The notes under the pieces are model-generated. The model was given only the letters and a program-made list of their open reading frames with translations, did not search any database and was not told the DNA's origin. Positions 43,653 through 53,168 of a stretch of 64,000 nucleotides of DNA are shown in pieces; the stretch's first letter is position 1, and the number at the start of each line of letters is the position of its first letter. Source of the DNA: Caulobacter sp. CCUG 60055. GTDB taxonomy: Bacteria; Pseudomonadota; Alphaproteobacteria; Caulobacterales; Caulobacteraceae. Location: contig NZ_PUIC01000016.1 in NCBI RefSeq assembly GCF_022750545.1, forward strand, positions 1 to 64,000, given 5' to 3'. The translations under genes were made by a program, and so were the position numbers.

Positions 43653-44423
43653 ATGGACGCCGTCTATCGCATCGAGGGCTCGACCGCCCGCACCAGCCAT
43701 CTCGCCGCCGGCCCGTGGGACCGAACGATGCAGCACGGCGCGGCCCCCGCCTCGCTGATCGCCTGGGCCGCCGAGCGGATCGAGACGCCGGCGCCGATGC
43801 GCATCGCCCGTCTGACCGCCGACCTGCTGCGCCCCGTCCCCATAGCGCCGCTCGACATCAAGTCCGAGGTGGTCCGCCAGGGACGCAAGATCCAGCTCTG
43901 CGCGATCAGCCTTTCGGCCGGCGGCGTCGAGGTCGCGCGCGGCTCGGTGCTGAAGATCCGCGAACAGACGGCGGACCTGCCGCCGGACGCCGCCGGCCCG
44001 CCGCTCGACCTGCCTGAACCCGAAGCCGGGCTGGCGACCGGCTCGTCCAGCGGCGACGACTTCTATGCGGGCATGTCGGCGCGGGTGGTCAGGGGCGGCT
44101 TCGGCGCGCCGGGACCGGCGGCGATCTGGTTCCGCGTCGACCGGCCGATCGTCGAGGGCCAGCCGATCTCCGCCGCGATGCGCGCGGTCGTCGCCGCCGA
44201 CTTCTGCAACGGCGCCTCGGCCGTGCTGCCCTTCGCGGAATGGACCTTCATGAACGCCGACCTGACGGTCAGCCTGGCCAGGCCGCCGGTCGGGGACTGG
44301 GTGCTGCTGGACGCCGAGACCTGGGCGGGCCCGGCCGGATCGGGCCTGGCCTTCGCGCGGCTGGCCGACCGCCGCGGCTATTTCGGCCGCGCCATCCAGA
44401 GCCTGGTCATAGAGCCGCGCTGA
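43653..44423 (+). CDS. Thioesterase-like (double hotdog) protein
   Basis: A 256-residue protein of the acyl-CoA thioesterase TesB-like superfamily (PF13622-type). The first hotdog contains WDRTMQHGAAPASLIAWAAE and a beta sheet around IKSEVVRQGRKIQLCAISL. The second begins near residue 150 and includes a glycine- and proline-rich ending. It probably hydrolyses or binds an acyl-CoA. It overlaps the convergent LysR gene by 17 bases and follows the XRE gene by 50 bases. Confidence 0.8.
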   Translation: MDAVYRIEGSTARTSHLAAGPWDRTMQHGAAPASLIAWAAERIETPAPMRIARLTADLLRPVPIAPLDIKSEVVRQGRKIQLCAISLSAGGVEVARGSVLKIREQTADLPPDAAGPPLDLPEPEAGLATGSSSGDDFYAGMSARVVRGGFGAPGPAAIWFRVDRPIVEGQPISAAMRAVVAADFCNGASAVLPFAEWTFMNADLTVSLARPPVGDWVLLDAETWAGPAGSGLAFARLADRRGYFGRAIQSLVIEPR

Positions 44424-45318
44424 TCCAGGCGCCCGCCTCGTCCTCGGCCAGAAGCGCCAGCAGGGCCTCGCCGGCCCGGCTGGGATAGCGTTCGCGATGA
44501 CGCAGCAGGTGGAACGGCCGCGCCGGGGGCTCCACGGGCAGGCGACGCAGCATGCCCGACCGCAGGGCCGGCTCGACCGCCAGCTCGGACAGCCCTGTCA
44601 CCCCGCCGCCGGCCATCACCGCCGAGCGCACCGCCTCGTTGGACGGCAGCTCCAGCACCACGTTCAGGCGGGCCGGATCGACGCCGAGGCGGCGCAGGGC
44701 GTCCTCAAGCTCCGACCGCGTGCCCGAGCCGGGCTCGCGCAGCACCCAGTCGGCCTCGGCCAGGTCCTTGGCCGACACCTGCGCCTGCGACGCCAGGGGC
44801 CGGCCCGGGGCGACTAGCAGGGCCAGCCGGTCCGAGCCGATGCGCCGGTGTGACAGGGCCGGCTCGTCGACCGCCCCCTCGGCGAAGCCCAGCTCGGCGG
44901 AACCCTCCAGCACCGCCCGGGCCACTTGGGCGGTGTTGCCGACGCTCATGCGCAGCTCGATCTGGGGATAGGCCTGGCGGAAGCGGACCAGGCGCGGCGG
45001 CAGCCAGTAGCTGGCCACCGTCTGGCTGGCGGCCAGCGTCACCACGCCCCGTCTGAGGCCGGACAGGTCCTCCAGCGCCTGGGCGGCGGCGTCGGCCCGG
45101 GCCAGCACCGACCTGGCCTCAGGCAGGAAGGCGGCGCCGGCAGCCGACAGCGCAAGGCCCCGGCCGACCCGGTCGAACAGGCGCGCGCCGTAGCGGGCCT
45201 CCAGCGCCGCCACCGCCGCGCTGGCCGCCGACTGGGTGAGGTTCAGGGCCTCCGCGGCCCGGGTCATGTGCTGGCGTTCGGCCACGGCCACGAAAACGCG
45301 GAGCTGTTCGAGTGTCAT
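44407..45318 (-). CDS. LysR regulator (YeiE-like)
   Basis: A 303-residue LysR protein with the helix-turn-helix at about 3-60 (FVAVAERQHMTRAAEALNLT ... FDRVGRGLALS). It lies directly after the YeiH gene on the same strand, the same pairing as yeiE/yeiH of enteric bacteria, where the regulator responds to sulfite. The start at 45318 (MTLEQLRVF) is preferred over the longer frame. Confidence 0.86.
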   Translation of the reverse strand: MTLEQLRVFVAVAERQHMTRAAEALNLTQSAASAAVAALEARYGARLFDRVGRGLALSAAGAAFLPEARSVLARADAAAQALEDLSGLRRGVVTLAASQTVASYWLPPRLVRFRQAYPQIELRMSVGNTAQVARAVLEGSAELGFAEGAVDEPALSHRRIGSDRLALLVAPGRPLASQAQVSAKDLAEADWVLREPGSGTRSELEDALRRLGVDPARLNVVLELPSNEAVRSAVMAGGGVTGLSELAVEPALRSGMLRRLPVEPPARPFHLLRHRERYPSRAGEALLALLAEDEAGAWISAAL

Positions 45319-45391
45319 CAACGGGCGCCTTTCGCCGCCAGACTGGAGCAATCCGGTCCGCGCCAAAAGGCCCCTCGCCCGCCGCGCCGGT

Positions 45392-46420
45392 TCAGCCGGC
45401 CAGCTTCACCAGCGCCAGGCTGAAGCCCGAGATGAACAGCCACGCCGCCGCGCCCAGCAGCAGGGGCCGCAAGCCCTTGGCCCTCAGCTTGCGCACATCG
45501 GTCTCCAGTCCCATCGCCGCCAGCGCCGCCGACAGCAGGAAGGTGGTCGCGGCCACGGCCACGGCCTTCGCACCCGGGGGGATGGGGACGACGCTGTTGA
45601 TCCCGACCATGGCGATGAAGCCGATGACGAACCACGGCGTCGGCGGCGCCTTGCGCGCGCCGCCCGCCGCCGGCCCGCCCCGGCGGCGGGCGGCCAGGAA
45701 GCCGAGGCCGATGACCATCGGCGCCAGCATCATCACCCGCGTCAGCTTGGCCATGGTCCCGAAGTCGCCCGCCGCCTTGCCTGGCTGGTAGGCGGCCGCG
45801 ACGACCTGGGCGATCTCGTGGATGGAGGCCCCCGTCCACAGCCCGTAGGCGCGCGGATCGAGGTGCAGGAGGCCGGGCAGCAGCGGATAGAGCGCCATGG
45901 ACAGCGACCCGAACACCGTGACGCAGGCCACGGCGTAGGCGACGTCCTCGTCCGGAGCCTCGGCGACGGTGTTGACGGCGATCACCGCCGAGGCGCCGCA
46001 GATCGAGGTGCCGGCGGCGATCAGCTGGGCCAGCTTGCGGTCGACGCCCATCAGCCGGCCGGCCGCGACGGTGAACGCGAAGGTCGCGATCAGGACCGCG
46101 GCGATGATCGCCACGCCGACCGCGCCGACCTGGACCACCTGCGCGGCGGTGAGCTGCAGGCCCAGAAGGATGATCGCCAGCCGCAGCAGGCGACGCATCG
46201 AGAACGCGATCCCCGGACCGGCCCAGGCCGGCGCGCCGACGGTGTTGCGCAAGCCGATCCCGATCAGGATGGCCAGGATCATCGGGCTGAGCGCCCCGAG
46301 GAACGGCGCCTGATGCAGGCCGTAGGCGGCGGCGGCGATGGCGGCGGCGAGCGCAACGCCGGGCGCCGCGTCGCCGAGCATGGACGGCCGCGCGGCGGCG
46401 GCCCTGGAGGTGTCAGTCAT
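45392..46420 (-). CDS. YeiH-family putative sulfate/sulfite exporter
   Basis: A 342-residue integral membrane protein with about ten helices. It shows the YeiH family features [13 protein letters not shown] near 53, [20 protein letters not shown], and the motif [20 protein letters not shown] (about 132-151). YeiH is proposed to move sulfite or a related anion. With the LysR gene behind it, the two probably form a sulfur-oxyanion response. Divergent from the alcohol dehydrogenase. Confidence 0.87.
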   Translation of the reverse strand: MTDTSRAAAARPSMLGDAAPGVALAAAIAAAAYGLHQAPFLGALSPMILAILIGIGLRNTVGAPAWAGPGIAFSMRRLLRLAIILLGLQLTAAQVVQVGAVGVAIIAAVLIATFAFTVAAGRLMGVDRKLAQLIAAGTSICGASAVIAVNTVAEAPDEDVAYAVACVTVFGSLSMALYPLLPGLLHLDPRAYGLWTGASIHEIAQVVAAAYQPGKAAGDFGTMAKLTRVMMLAPMVIGLGFLAARRRGGPAAGGARKAPPTPWFVIGFIAMVGINSVVPIPPGAKAVAVAATTFLLSAALAAMGLETDVRKLRAKGLRPLLLGAAAWLFISGFSLALVKLAG

Positions 46421-46492
46421 TGGTGTTCGGCCCTTCTGACGTCATTGTCAGGACCGAGGACCGGCAAATCCAATTCATTATACGATCGAAAC

Positions 46493-46511
46493 CAATCGAT
46501 CAGATCGATTG
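46493..46511. promoter_or_regulatory. Inverted repeat between yeiH and alcohol dehydrogenase genes
   Basis: CAATCGATC-A-GATCGATTG has perfect 9-base arms. It lies in the AT-rich divergent promoter region and could serve either gene. Confidence 0.55.
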
Positions 46512-46607
46512 ATTATCAACGATCATCTAGCGATTGACGAGCCCGTTCCGGCTGGCGCTAATGCCGTCGGCCGCGCCAGACGGCCTTGGTCATTCCGGGA
46601 GAACGCC

Positions 46608-47693
46608 ATGAAAGCCGCCGTGTTGCGCCAGGTGGGAACGCCGCTGCAGATCGAAGACGTCCAGATCGGCAAGCCGGGCCCGCACGAGGTCCTGATCCGC
46701 ACGGCCGCCGCCGGCGTCTGCCATTCCGACCTGCACTTCGTCGAAGGCTCCTATCCCTACCCCCTGCCGGCGGTGCTCGGCCACGAGAGCGCCGGCGTCG
46801 TCGAGCAGGTCGGCTCGGAAGTCAGGACCGTTAAGCCCGGCGACCATGTCATCACCTGCCTGTCGGCGTTCTGCGGCCACTGCGAGCACTGCCTCACCGG
46901 CCACATGTCGCTGTGCGAGAGCCCCGACACCAAGCGCCAGAAGGGCCAGGAGCCGCGCTTGACCGAGGCCGCCGGCAACATGAACCAGTTCCTGAACCTG
47001 TCCTCGTTCGCCGAGCAGATGCTGATCCACGAGCACGCCTGCACGGCGATCCGCAAGGACATGCCGCTGGACGTCGCCGCGCTGATCGGCTGCTCGGTGA
47101 CCACCGGGGTCGGGGCAGTGATCCACACCTCGCACGTGCGGCCGGGCGAGACGGTGGCGGTCATCGGCTGCGGCGGCGTCGGCCTATCGGCGATCAACGG
47201 GGCGGCGATCGCCGGCGCCGGCCGGATCATCGCCATCGACCGCATCGGCTCCAAGCTGAACCTGGCCAAGCACTTCGGCGCCACCGACGTGGTCGACGCC
47301 AGCGCCGGCGACCCGGTCGAGCAGGTGAAGGAACTGACCAAGGGCGGCGTGCACCACAGCTTCGAGGCCATCGGCCTGAAGGTCACCGCCGAACAGGCCT
47401 TCCGCATGCTGCGCCGGGGCGGCACGGCCAACATCATCGGCATGATCCCCGTGGGCACCAAGATCGAACTGCACGGCCCCGATTTCCTGGGCGAGAAGCG
47501 CATCCAGGGCTCGATGATGGGCTCCAACCGCTTCCCGATCGACATGCCCCGCTTCGTCGACTTCTACATGTCGGGCAAGCTCAAGCTGGACGAGATGATC
47601 TCGCGGCGGATCAAGCTGGAACAGGTCAACGAGGCCTTCGACGAACTGAAGCGCGGCGAACTGGCCCGCTCGGTGATCGTCTTCGACCACTAG
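46608..47693 (+). CDS. Zinc-dependent alcohol dehydrogenase (class III-like MDR)
   Basis: A 361-residue medium-chain dehydrogenase. Catalytic zinc ligands are Cys38 (GVCHSDLH) and His59-Glu60 (GHESAG). The structural zinc is held by Cys89, Cys92, Cys95 and Cys103 (CGHCEHC...C). The NAD-binding turn is GCGGVG. It resembles the glutathione/mycothiol-type and Rxyl_3153-type alcohol dehydrogenases. The substrate is likely a primary alcohol or aldehyde. GGGAGAA precedes the ATG. A terminator follows at 47753. Confidence 0.9.
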   Translation: MKAAVLRQVGTPLQIEDVQIGKPGPHEVLIRTAAAGVCHSDLHFVEGSYPYPLPAVLGHESAGVVEQVGSEVRTVKPGDHVITCLSAFCGHCEHCLTGHMSLCESPDTKRQKGQEPRLTEAAGNMNQFLNLSSFAEQMLIHEHACTAIRKDMPLDVAALIGCSVTTGVGAVIHTSHVRPGETVAVIGCGGVGLSAINGAAIAGAGRIIAIDRIGSKLNLAKHFGATDVVDASAGDPVEQVKELTKGGVHHSFEAIGLKVTAEQAFRMLRRGGTANIIGMIPVGTKIELHGPDFLGEKRIQGSMMGSNRFPIDMPRFVDFYMSGKLKLDEMISRRIKLEQVNEAFDELKRGELARSVIVFDH

Positions 47694-47752
47694 GCTCCCG
47701 GCCGACGCCCGGCCAGGCCGGGCGACAAGCGACATGCGGATCGACTCGATCC

Positions 47753-47781
47753 AAGGCCGGCGGCTTCTCACCGCCGGCCTT
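47753..47781 (+). terminator. Terminator after alcohol dehydrogenase
   Basis: AAGGCCGGCGG and CCGCCGGCCTT form an 11-base stem with a 7-base loop, followed by an AT-rich stretch (AAATTTAGG) instead of a clean T-run. It ends the dehydrogenase message. Confidence 0.65.
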
Positions 47782-47887
47782 AAATTTAGGTAATATTGCC
47801 AAATAATTGAAGGTGAGGACTGGTTATGGCCCGCAACCTTTGATTTATTGCCGCCGCGCCAGTTCGGCGGAGTTGTAGGGTAAGATT

Positions 47888-48361
47888 ATGGCGTTAAAGA
47901 GTCTGGACGAACGCGACGTTAAGCTGCTGGCCTTGCTTCAACGTGACGCCACCACGTCCCTGGCCGAGATGGCCGAAGAGGTGTCCCTCTCGCAAACCCC
48001 CGCCTGGCGACGCCTGCAGAGATTGCTGGAGGACGGCTTTGTCCGCACCCGGGTCGCCCTGCTCGACCGACGCAAGCTGAACGTGGCCGTGACGGTGTTC
48101 GTCCGCGTCCGCGCCGGCCGCCATTCCGCCAACTGGCTGGAGGCCTTCAAGGAGGCCATCGCTGAAATCCCTGAAGTTCTAGAGGCTTACCGGATGAGCG
48201 GCGACGTCGACTATCTGCTCAAGATCGCGGTCCCCAGCATCGACGCCTATGACGACGTCTATCGCCGCCTGATCGAACTGGCCGAGTTCGTGGACGTCAA
48301 TTCCGGCTTCGTCATGGAAGAACTGAAAGCGACCACCGAAATCCCCCTGAGCTACGTATAA
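47888..48361 (+). CDS. Lrp/AsnC-family regulator
   Basis: A 157-residue regulator with an N-terminal helix-turn-helix (LAEMAEEVSLSQTPAWRRLQ, about 24-43) and the ligand/octamer RAM domain (RMSGDVDYLLKIAVPSIDAY, about 101-120). Lrp proteins bind amino acids. The 5' region is AT-rich, with TTGCCAAAT about 90 bases before the start and the reverse complement ATTTGGCAA just after the stop, which may be binding sites. No amino-acid gene is adjacent. Confidence 0.88.
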   Translation: MALKSLDERDVKLLALLQRDATTSLAEMAEEVSLSQTPAWRRLQRLLEDGFVRTRVALLDRRKLNVAVTVFVRVRAGRHSANWLEAFKEAIAEIPEVLEAYRMSGDVDYLLKIAVPSIDAYDDVYRRLIELAEFVDVNSGFVMEELKATTEIPLSYV

Positions 48362-48496
48362 CCAGAATTCACTTTTGCAGATTTGGCAAATTTTAGAATT
48401 TACTTCTCAATCAAAGAGTGAACGCGCCAAACATCGCGAGCCGTTTTCAAGCGAAACGCGGCATGCTCATCGGACTTCCGATCATGCGAGAAGCCG

Positions 48497-48730
48497 ATGA
48501 GCGACCGCCTCAACCCCGCCCGCCTGTTCGTCGAACATCCGCGTTCGGTCGGCGAGACCTATGCGCAGCACATGCGGTCGGCCTTCGGCTTCGGCGCCGC
48601 GATGATCGGGGCCGGCCTGGCCTGCCTCGTTCACGGCCTGCTGCCGTTCCTTTTCGTCAGGACGGGCAGTCGTCAGATTACGGTGTTGCACGAAAGAATG
48701 GTTGCGGGGCGGGCTAAACGCTTGCGCTGA
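48497..48730 (+). CDS. DUF6356 family small membrane protein
   Basis: A 77-residue protein with LFVEHPRSVGETYAQHMRSA, then a hydrophobic helix GFGAAMIGAGLACLVHGLLPFLF, ending TGSRQITVLHERMV. This matches an uncharacterised alphaproteobacterial family. The function is unknown. Confidence 0.8.
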   Translation: MSDRLNPARLFVEHPRSVGETYAQHMRSAFGFGAAMIGAGLACLVHGLLPFLFVRTGSRQITVLHERMVAGRAKRLR

Positions 48731-48895
48731 CAAGCCGACGACGATAGAGCGCCACACCTCCTGTGGCGGCCGCGCCACAGCTCGCCTCCCTTCGTCGGTC
48801 CCGGACTAGGCGCCGCCGCCAGCGCGGCCTATCTGCCTTTCCGCACGGACTTGGGGGGAGTTCGAGTCCCATCGCGTTTGAAAGGTTCAGCGCCC

Positions 48896-50188
48896 ATGAA
48901 GACCCTCTCCCTCCTGCTCGGCGCCAGCGCCGGGGCCGCCGCTCTCGTGCTGGCCGCCGCTCCCGCCCAGGCCGGCGGCTTCTATCTGCAAGAACAGTCC
49001 GTCAAGGGCACCGGCCGCGCCTATTCGGGCGAAGTCGCCGACACCGGCGCCGAGTCGCTGTGGTGGAACCCGGCCTCGATCGCCCGCATCCCGACCCAGG
49101 GCGAAGTCTATGTCGGCGTCAATCTGGTCAAGGTGAACGCCGACGTGAACAACGCCGGCTCGACCGCCACCTACGGCCCGGGCGTCACCGTCCCGGTCGG
49201 CGGCGCCGACCGCGCCATCAACCCGGTCAACACCGGCGTCCTGCCCAACTTCGCCGTGGCCTACCGCCTCAACGACCGCTTCACGGTCGGCGTCGCCGCC
49301 ACCTCGCCGTTCAACTTCACCACCAACTACAAGGGCTCCGACTGGACCCGCTACGAGGGCCTGAAGTCGCGCCTGAACAATGTCGACCTCGGCCTGTCGG
49401 GCGCCATGAAGGTCACCGACTGGCTCGACCTCGGCCTGGGCGTCGACGCCTCGTACATGGACTCGACCCTGACCTCGGCGGTCACCGTCTCGCCGCTGCT
49501 GCCCGACGGTCGCGAATCCCTGACCGGCGACGGCTGGGACTTCGGCTGGAACGTCGGCGCCCAGGTGCACACCGCCGACAACCGCCTCAGCGTCGGCGCG
49601 TCCTACCGCTCGGCCATCGAACATGAGCTGGACGGCCAGGTGGCCATTTCCGGCCTCGTCGGCCCGGCGGCCGGCGCCAACTTCAGCACCGGCGGCAAGG
49701 CCAAGTTCACCACGCCGTGGATCGCCACCCTGGGCGCGCGCTACGCCGCCACCGACAAGCTGACCCTGAACGCCCAGGTCCAGCGCATCGGCTGGAGCGA
49801 GTTCGACGCCATCGTCGTGACCATCCCCGGCAAGACCCTGCCGACGGTCGAGAACTACAAGGACACCACCACCGTCGCCGTCGGCTTCGACTACAAGGCC
49901 GCGCCGCAATGGACGGTGCGCGCCGGCGTCCAGTACGACCCGACCCCGACCAACGACAACTTCCGCGACCCGCGCGTTCCGGACGGCGACCGCTGGGACT
50001 ATGCGGCCGGCGCCAGCTGGGAGTTCCAGCCGGGCCGCACCGCCGACTTCGGCATCCAGTACATCAACTTCGAAGACAGCAAGATCCACAACGACACCGT
50101 CACCCCGACCGGCGTGCCGGTGTCGCTGCGCGGCGATGTCTCCGGCCACGCCCTGGTGCTGTCCGGCGGCCTGCGCTGGCAGTTCTGA
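48896..50188 (+). CDS. FadL/OmpP1-family outer membrane porin
   Basis: A 430-residue protein with signal peptide MKTLSLLLGASAGAAALVLA and cleavage after AQA. The mature start GGFYLQEQSVKGTGRAYSGE is the N-terminal plug pattern of FadL (the GxxG...A..A motif), and the 14-strand barrel ends in LRWQF. FadL proteins import long-chain fatty acids or other hydrophobic compounds. GAAAGG precedes the ATG. A terminator follows. Confidence 0.9.
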   Translation: MKTLSLLLGASAGAAALVLAAAPAQAGGFYLQEQSVKGTGRAYSGEVADTGAESLWWNPASIARIPTQGEVYVGVNLVKVNADVNNAGSTATYGPGVTVPVGGADRAINPVNTGVLPNFAVAYRLNDRFTVGVAATSPFNFTTNYKGSDWTRYEGLKSRLNNVDLGLSGAMKVTDWLDLGLGVDASYMDSTLTSAVTVSPLLPDGRESLTGDGWDFGWNVGAQVHTADNRLSVGASYRSAIEHELDGQVAISGLVGPAAGANFSTGGKAKFTTPWIATLGARYAATDKLTLNAQVQRIGWSEFDAIVVTIPGKTLPTVENYKDTTTVAVGFDYKAAPQWTVRAGVQYDPTPTNDNFRDPRVPDGDRWDYAAGASWEFQPGRTADFGIQYINFEDSKIHNDTVTPTGVPVSLRGDVSGHALVLSGGLRWQF

Positions 50189-50211
50189 GGCTGAGCTTCG
50201 ACCTCTGACGG

Positions 50212-50246
50212 CGGCCCCCTGCGCAAGCGGGGGGCCGTTCGCTTTT
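50212..50246 (+). terminator. Terminator after FadL porin gene
   Basis: CGGCCCCC and GGGGGCCG form a GC-rich stem around a 10-base loop, followed by TTCGCTTTT. It separates the porin from trxB. Confidence 0.7.
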
Positions 50247-50288
50247 GGGCCGGGTCGCAATCGGCGGAATCTTCGCTAAATAGGGGAT

Positions 50289-51299
50289 ATGACCGCCCCG
50301 ACCTCTCCCCGCCCCGTCCGCTGCGCCATCATCGGTTCGGGCCCCGCCGGCTATACGGCCGCCATCTACGCCGCCCGCGCCCTGCTCAAGCCGGTGCTGA
50401 TCAGCGGCATCCAGCCTGGCGGCCAACTGACCATCACCACCGACGTCGAGAACTATCCAGGCTTCGCCGACGTGATCCAGGGCCCCTGGCTGATGGACCA
50501 GATGCGCGCCCAGGCCGAGCATGTCGGCGCCGAGTTCGTCAACGACGTGGTGGTCTCGGCCGACCTGTCCAGGCGGCCGTTCCTCATCACCTGCGATTCC
50601 GGAGCGACCTTCGAGGCCGAGACCGTGATCATCGCCACCGGCGCCCAGGCCAAGTGGCTGGGCCTGGAGACCGAGCAGAAGTTCCAGGGCTTCGGCGTCT
50701 CGGCCTGCGCCACCTGCGACGGCTTCTTCTATCGCGGCAAGGAGGTCGTGGTGGTCGGCGGCGGCAACACCGCCGTCGAGGAAGCCCTCTTCCTCACCAA
50801 CTTCGCCAGCAAGGTCACCGTCGTCCATCGCCGGAACGAGTTCCGCGCCGAGAAGATCCTGCAGGAGCGCCTGTTCGCCCACGACAAGATCGAGGTGGTC
50901 TGGGACAACGCCATCGACGAGGTGATCGGCGACAGCGATCCGCTGGGCGTCACCGGCGTGCGGCTCAAGAACGTCAAGACCGGCGAGACGCGCCAGATCG
51001 CCTGCGACGGCGTGTTCATCGCCATCGGCCACGCCCCGGCCTCGGAGCTGTTCAAGGGCCAGCTGGAGATGGATTCCAGCGGCTATCTCAAGGTCAAGGC
51101 CGGGTCGGCCTCCACCGCCATCGCAGGCGTCTACGCCGCCGGCGACGTCACCGACGACGTCTACCGCCAGGCGGTCACCGCCGCCGGCATGGGCTGCATG
51201 GCGGCGCTGGAGGCCGCGCGCTTCCTGGCCGAGGAAGACCATCGCAAGACCCACCATCCGATCAGCCACGCCGAGGCCGCCAAGATCGGAGCCTGGTGA
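50289..51299 (+). CDS. trxB: Thioredoxin reductase
   Basis: A 336-residue FAD/NADPH enzyme with FAD motif GSGPAGYTAAIYAAR (16-30), redox centre Cys140-Ala-Thr-Cys143 (CATCDG) and NADPH motif VVGGGNTAVEEA. It reduces thioredoxin in the cytoplasm. The ATG is preceded by GGGG. Confidence 0.95.
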   Translation: MTAPTSPRPVRCAIIGSGPAGYTAAIYAARALLKPVLISGIQPGGQLTITTDVENYPGFADVIQGPWLMDQMRAQAEHVGAEFVNDVVVSADLSRRPFLITCDSGATFEAETVIIATGAQAKWLGLETEQKFQGFGVSACATCDGFFYRGKEVVVVGGGNTAVEEALFLTNFASKVTVVHRRNEFRAEKILQERLFAHDKIEVVWDNAIDEVIGDSDPLGVTGVRLKNVKTGETRQIACDGVFIAIGHAPASELFKGQLEMDSSGYLKVKAGSASTAIAGVYAAGDVTDDVYRQAVTAAGMGCMAALEAARFLAEEDHRKTHHPISHAEAAKIGAW

Positions 51300-51305
51300 C
51301 CCGCC

Positions 51306-52481
51306 TCAGGGGTTCGGCGGCGTCGAAGGCGGCGGCTGAGCCGGGCCCGGCGCCGGGGCGGCCCGCTGCGCCTCCAGCCTGCCTAGCGATTCATTGATCG
51401 CCTTGACCTCGTCCGGCGTCGGGGCGCGCCGCGTCGGCTGGATGGTCCCGGCGACCCGGGCCTTGACGGCGCCGGTGGTCGGATCGGCGACGGTGTAGGT
51501 CTTCACCTCGCCGCCGACGGCCAGGGTGAAGGTGCGCGGCTTGCCCACCTGCGGCACCACCACCGAGGCGTTGGGCGTGCGGGCGTCGCCGCCGGTGAGG
51601 ACGGAATCGGGAATCTTCATCTCGTCGCCGCCATAGCGGCCGGTGAAGGCGGCCAGCGTCCCGTCGGGGCCGGTCATGCGGAAGAAGATGTGTGCGCCGA
51701 TCTGGCGCAGCTTGACCAGGGTCGGGCTCCAGTACGGGAAGACGTAGGCGGCGTAATAGTGGGTCGAGACGCCGACCGGGGCGAAGACCCGCCCGGCCAG
51801 CGCACGCTTGGCCGCGCCCTCCGCGCGGCGCCAGGCCTCCGCCGCCACGCCCCGCGCCAGCGAGCCGTCGCAGGTGAACGAGAACTGGCAGCCGGTCTGG
51901 GCCTTGGCGCCCTGGTAGACCACGCCGCAGATGGTCTTCGGAAAGCCCGGATGGCGGACCCGGTTCAGCACCACCTGGGCGACCGCCGCCTGCCCGTCGT
52001 CGCTTTCCTGGGCCGCCTCGAAATATACCGCCTGGGTGAGACAGTGCTGCGCCCTCGCCCGGTTGGCCGCGTCGCCGCTGAGCACGAAGGGCCGGGCCGG
52101 CTCGATGGCCAGGGGCGATGGCGGGATCAGGGCGTTGATGCGCCGCGCCGCGTCCCAGGACAGGTCGTGGAAGCCGAGGCTGGGCAGGCGGGCGAGATCG
52201 TAGCGCGGCCACCCCCTCGGCCCGGGGGGCGTCCAGCGTTCGCGGGCGGCGGCGCGCCTGGAGATGGCCGCGCCGCCCGTCGACTGTCCCTCGGCCAGCC
52301 TGTCCAACACCCCGTCCGACCAATCGCCGCGCGCGATCAGGGCCACCCGGCGAGGGGTCTGGTCCACAGGCGCGCGGCCGGCCTTGACCCAGGCGTCGAC
52401 GGCCAGTCCGCCCGCCCCCACGCAAGCGGCGAGCGCCCCCAGCACAAGCGGCCAATGACGGCGCAGGCGCGCGCGCAGCAC
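51306..52481 (-). CDS. SleB-type cell wall hydrolase (first copy)
   Basis: A 391-residue protein. It has an N-terminal membrane anchor (WPLVLGALAACVGAGGLAV), a variable linker, and a hydrolase_2/SleB domain with YFEAAQESDDGQAAVAQVVL, NRVRHPGFPKTICGVVYQGA, CQFSFTCDGS and THYYA, followed by a C-terminal tail. The domain is a lytic-transglycosylase-like peptidoglycan hydrolase. A second, paralogous gene lies at 62346-63590. It ends six bases from trxB, convergent. Confidence 0.85.
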   Translation of the reverse strand: MLRARLRRHWPLVLGALAACVGAGGLAVDAWVKAGRAPVDQTPRRVALIARGDWSDGVLDRLAEGQSTGGAAISRRAAARERWTPPGPRGWPRYDLARLPSLGFHDLSWDAARRINALIPPSPLAIEPARPFVLSGDAANRARAQHCLTQAVYFEAAQESDDGQAAVAQVVLNRVRHPGFPKTICGVVYQGAKAQTGCQFSFTCDGSLARGVAAEAWRRAEGAAKRALAGRVFAPVGVSTHYYAAYVFPYWSPTLVKLRQIGAHIFFRMTGPDGTLAAFTGRYGGDEMKIPDSVLTGGDARTPNASVVVPQVGKPRTFTLAVGGEVKTYTVADPTTGAVKARVAGTIQPTRRAPTPDEVKAINESLGRLEAQRAAPAPGPAQPPPSTPPNP

Positions 52482-52562
52482 GCCGAGGCCGAGCGCGAGC
52501 CCGGCCGCGGCGCCGGCCGCCTGCGCGGTGGCGTCGTGACGCGAAGCCTCCAGGTCGTCCGC

Positions 52563-53042
52563 CTATTTGCCGCCCAGCGTCGCGCGCAGCATCCAGGCAT
52601 GCTTCTCGTGGGCGGTGAACCGCTCGGTCAGCAGGTCCATGGTCGCCTGGTCGCCAGCCGCCTCGGCCGCCGGGAACGCCGCCCGCGCCGTGGCGCACAC
52701 CGCCTCGTGGTCGCGCATCAGCTCGGACACCATGTCCTCCCAACCCTTTTCCGGGTCGCCGTCCTTGATGCCGGTCAGGTTGGCGAAGGCCGAATAGCTC
52801 TGCGGGGCGAGTTCGCCCAGCGCCCGGATGCGCTCGGCCAGCTCGTCCAGCGCCGCCCATTGCTCCTGGTACTGCCCCTCGAACAGCACATGCAGGGACT
52901 GGAAGTTGGGTCCGCGGACATTCCAGTGGTAGCCGTGGGTCTTCAGATAGAGGGCGTAGGTGTCGGCCAGGAGCTTGGACAGGCCCGCCGCGATCGCCGC
53001 GCGGTCCTTCGCCGAAAATCCGGTGTCGATCTTAACGGCCAT
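52563..53042 (-). CDS. dps: Dps ferritin-like protein
   Basis: A 159-residue Dps. The ferroxidase ligands His39, His51, Asp66 and Glu70 have the usual spacing (HGYHWNVRGPNFQSLHVLFE and ALDELAERI). Dps oxidises and stores iron with peroxide and can protect DNA. It ends 81 bases before the cell wall hydrolase on the same strand. Confidence 0.93.
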   Translation of the reverse strand: MAVKIDTGFSAKDRAAIAAGLSKLLADTYALYLKTHGYHWNVRGPNFQSLHVLFEGQYQEQWAALDELAERIRALGELAPQSYSAFANLTGIKDGDPEKGWEDMVSELMRDHEAVCATARAAFPAAEAAGDQATMDLLTERFTAHEKHAWMLRATLGGK

Positions 53043-53168
53043 TCGGGAATCTCCTGTGTGGGTCCATTTAATTAGGCTCGTTCATGCAGGTGACAAGCCA
53101 GCGACAGAAAGCGCGACGGCCGCCACCAGGTTCCCGCAAGGCGATCGCCCATCGACCGGTTCGCGCCT

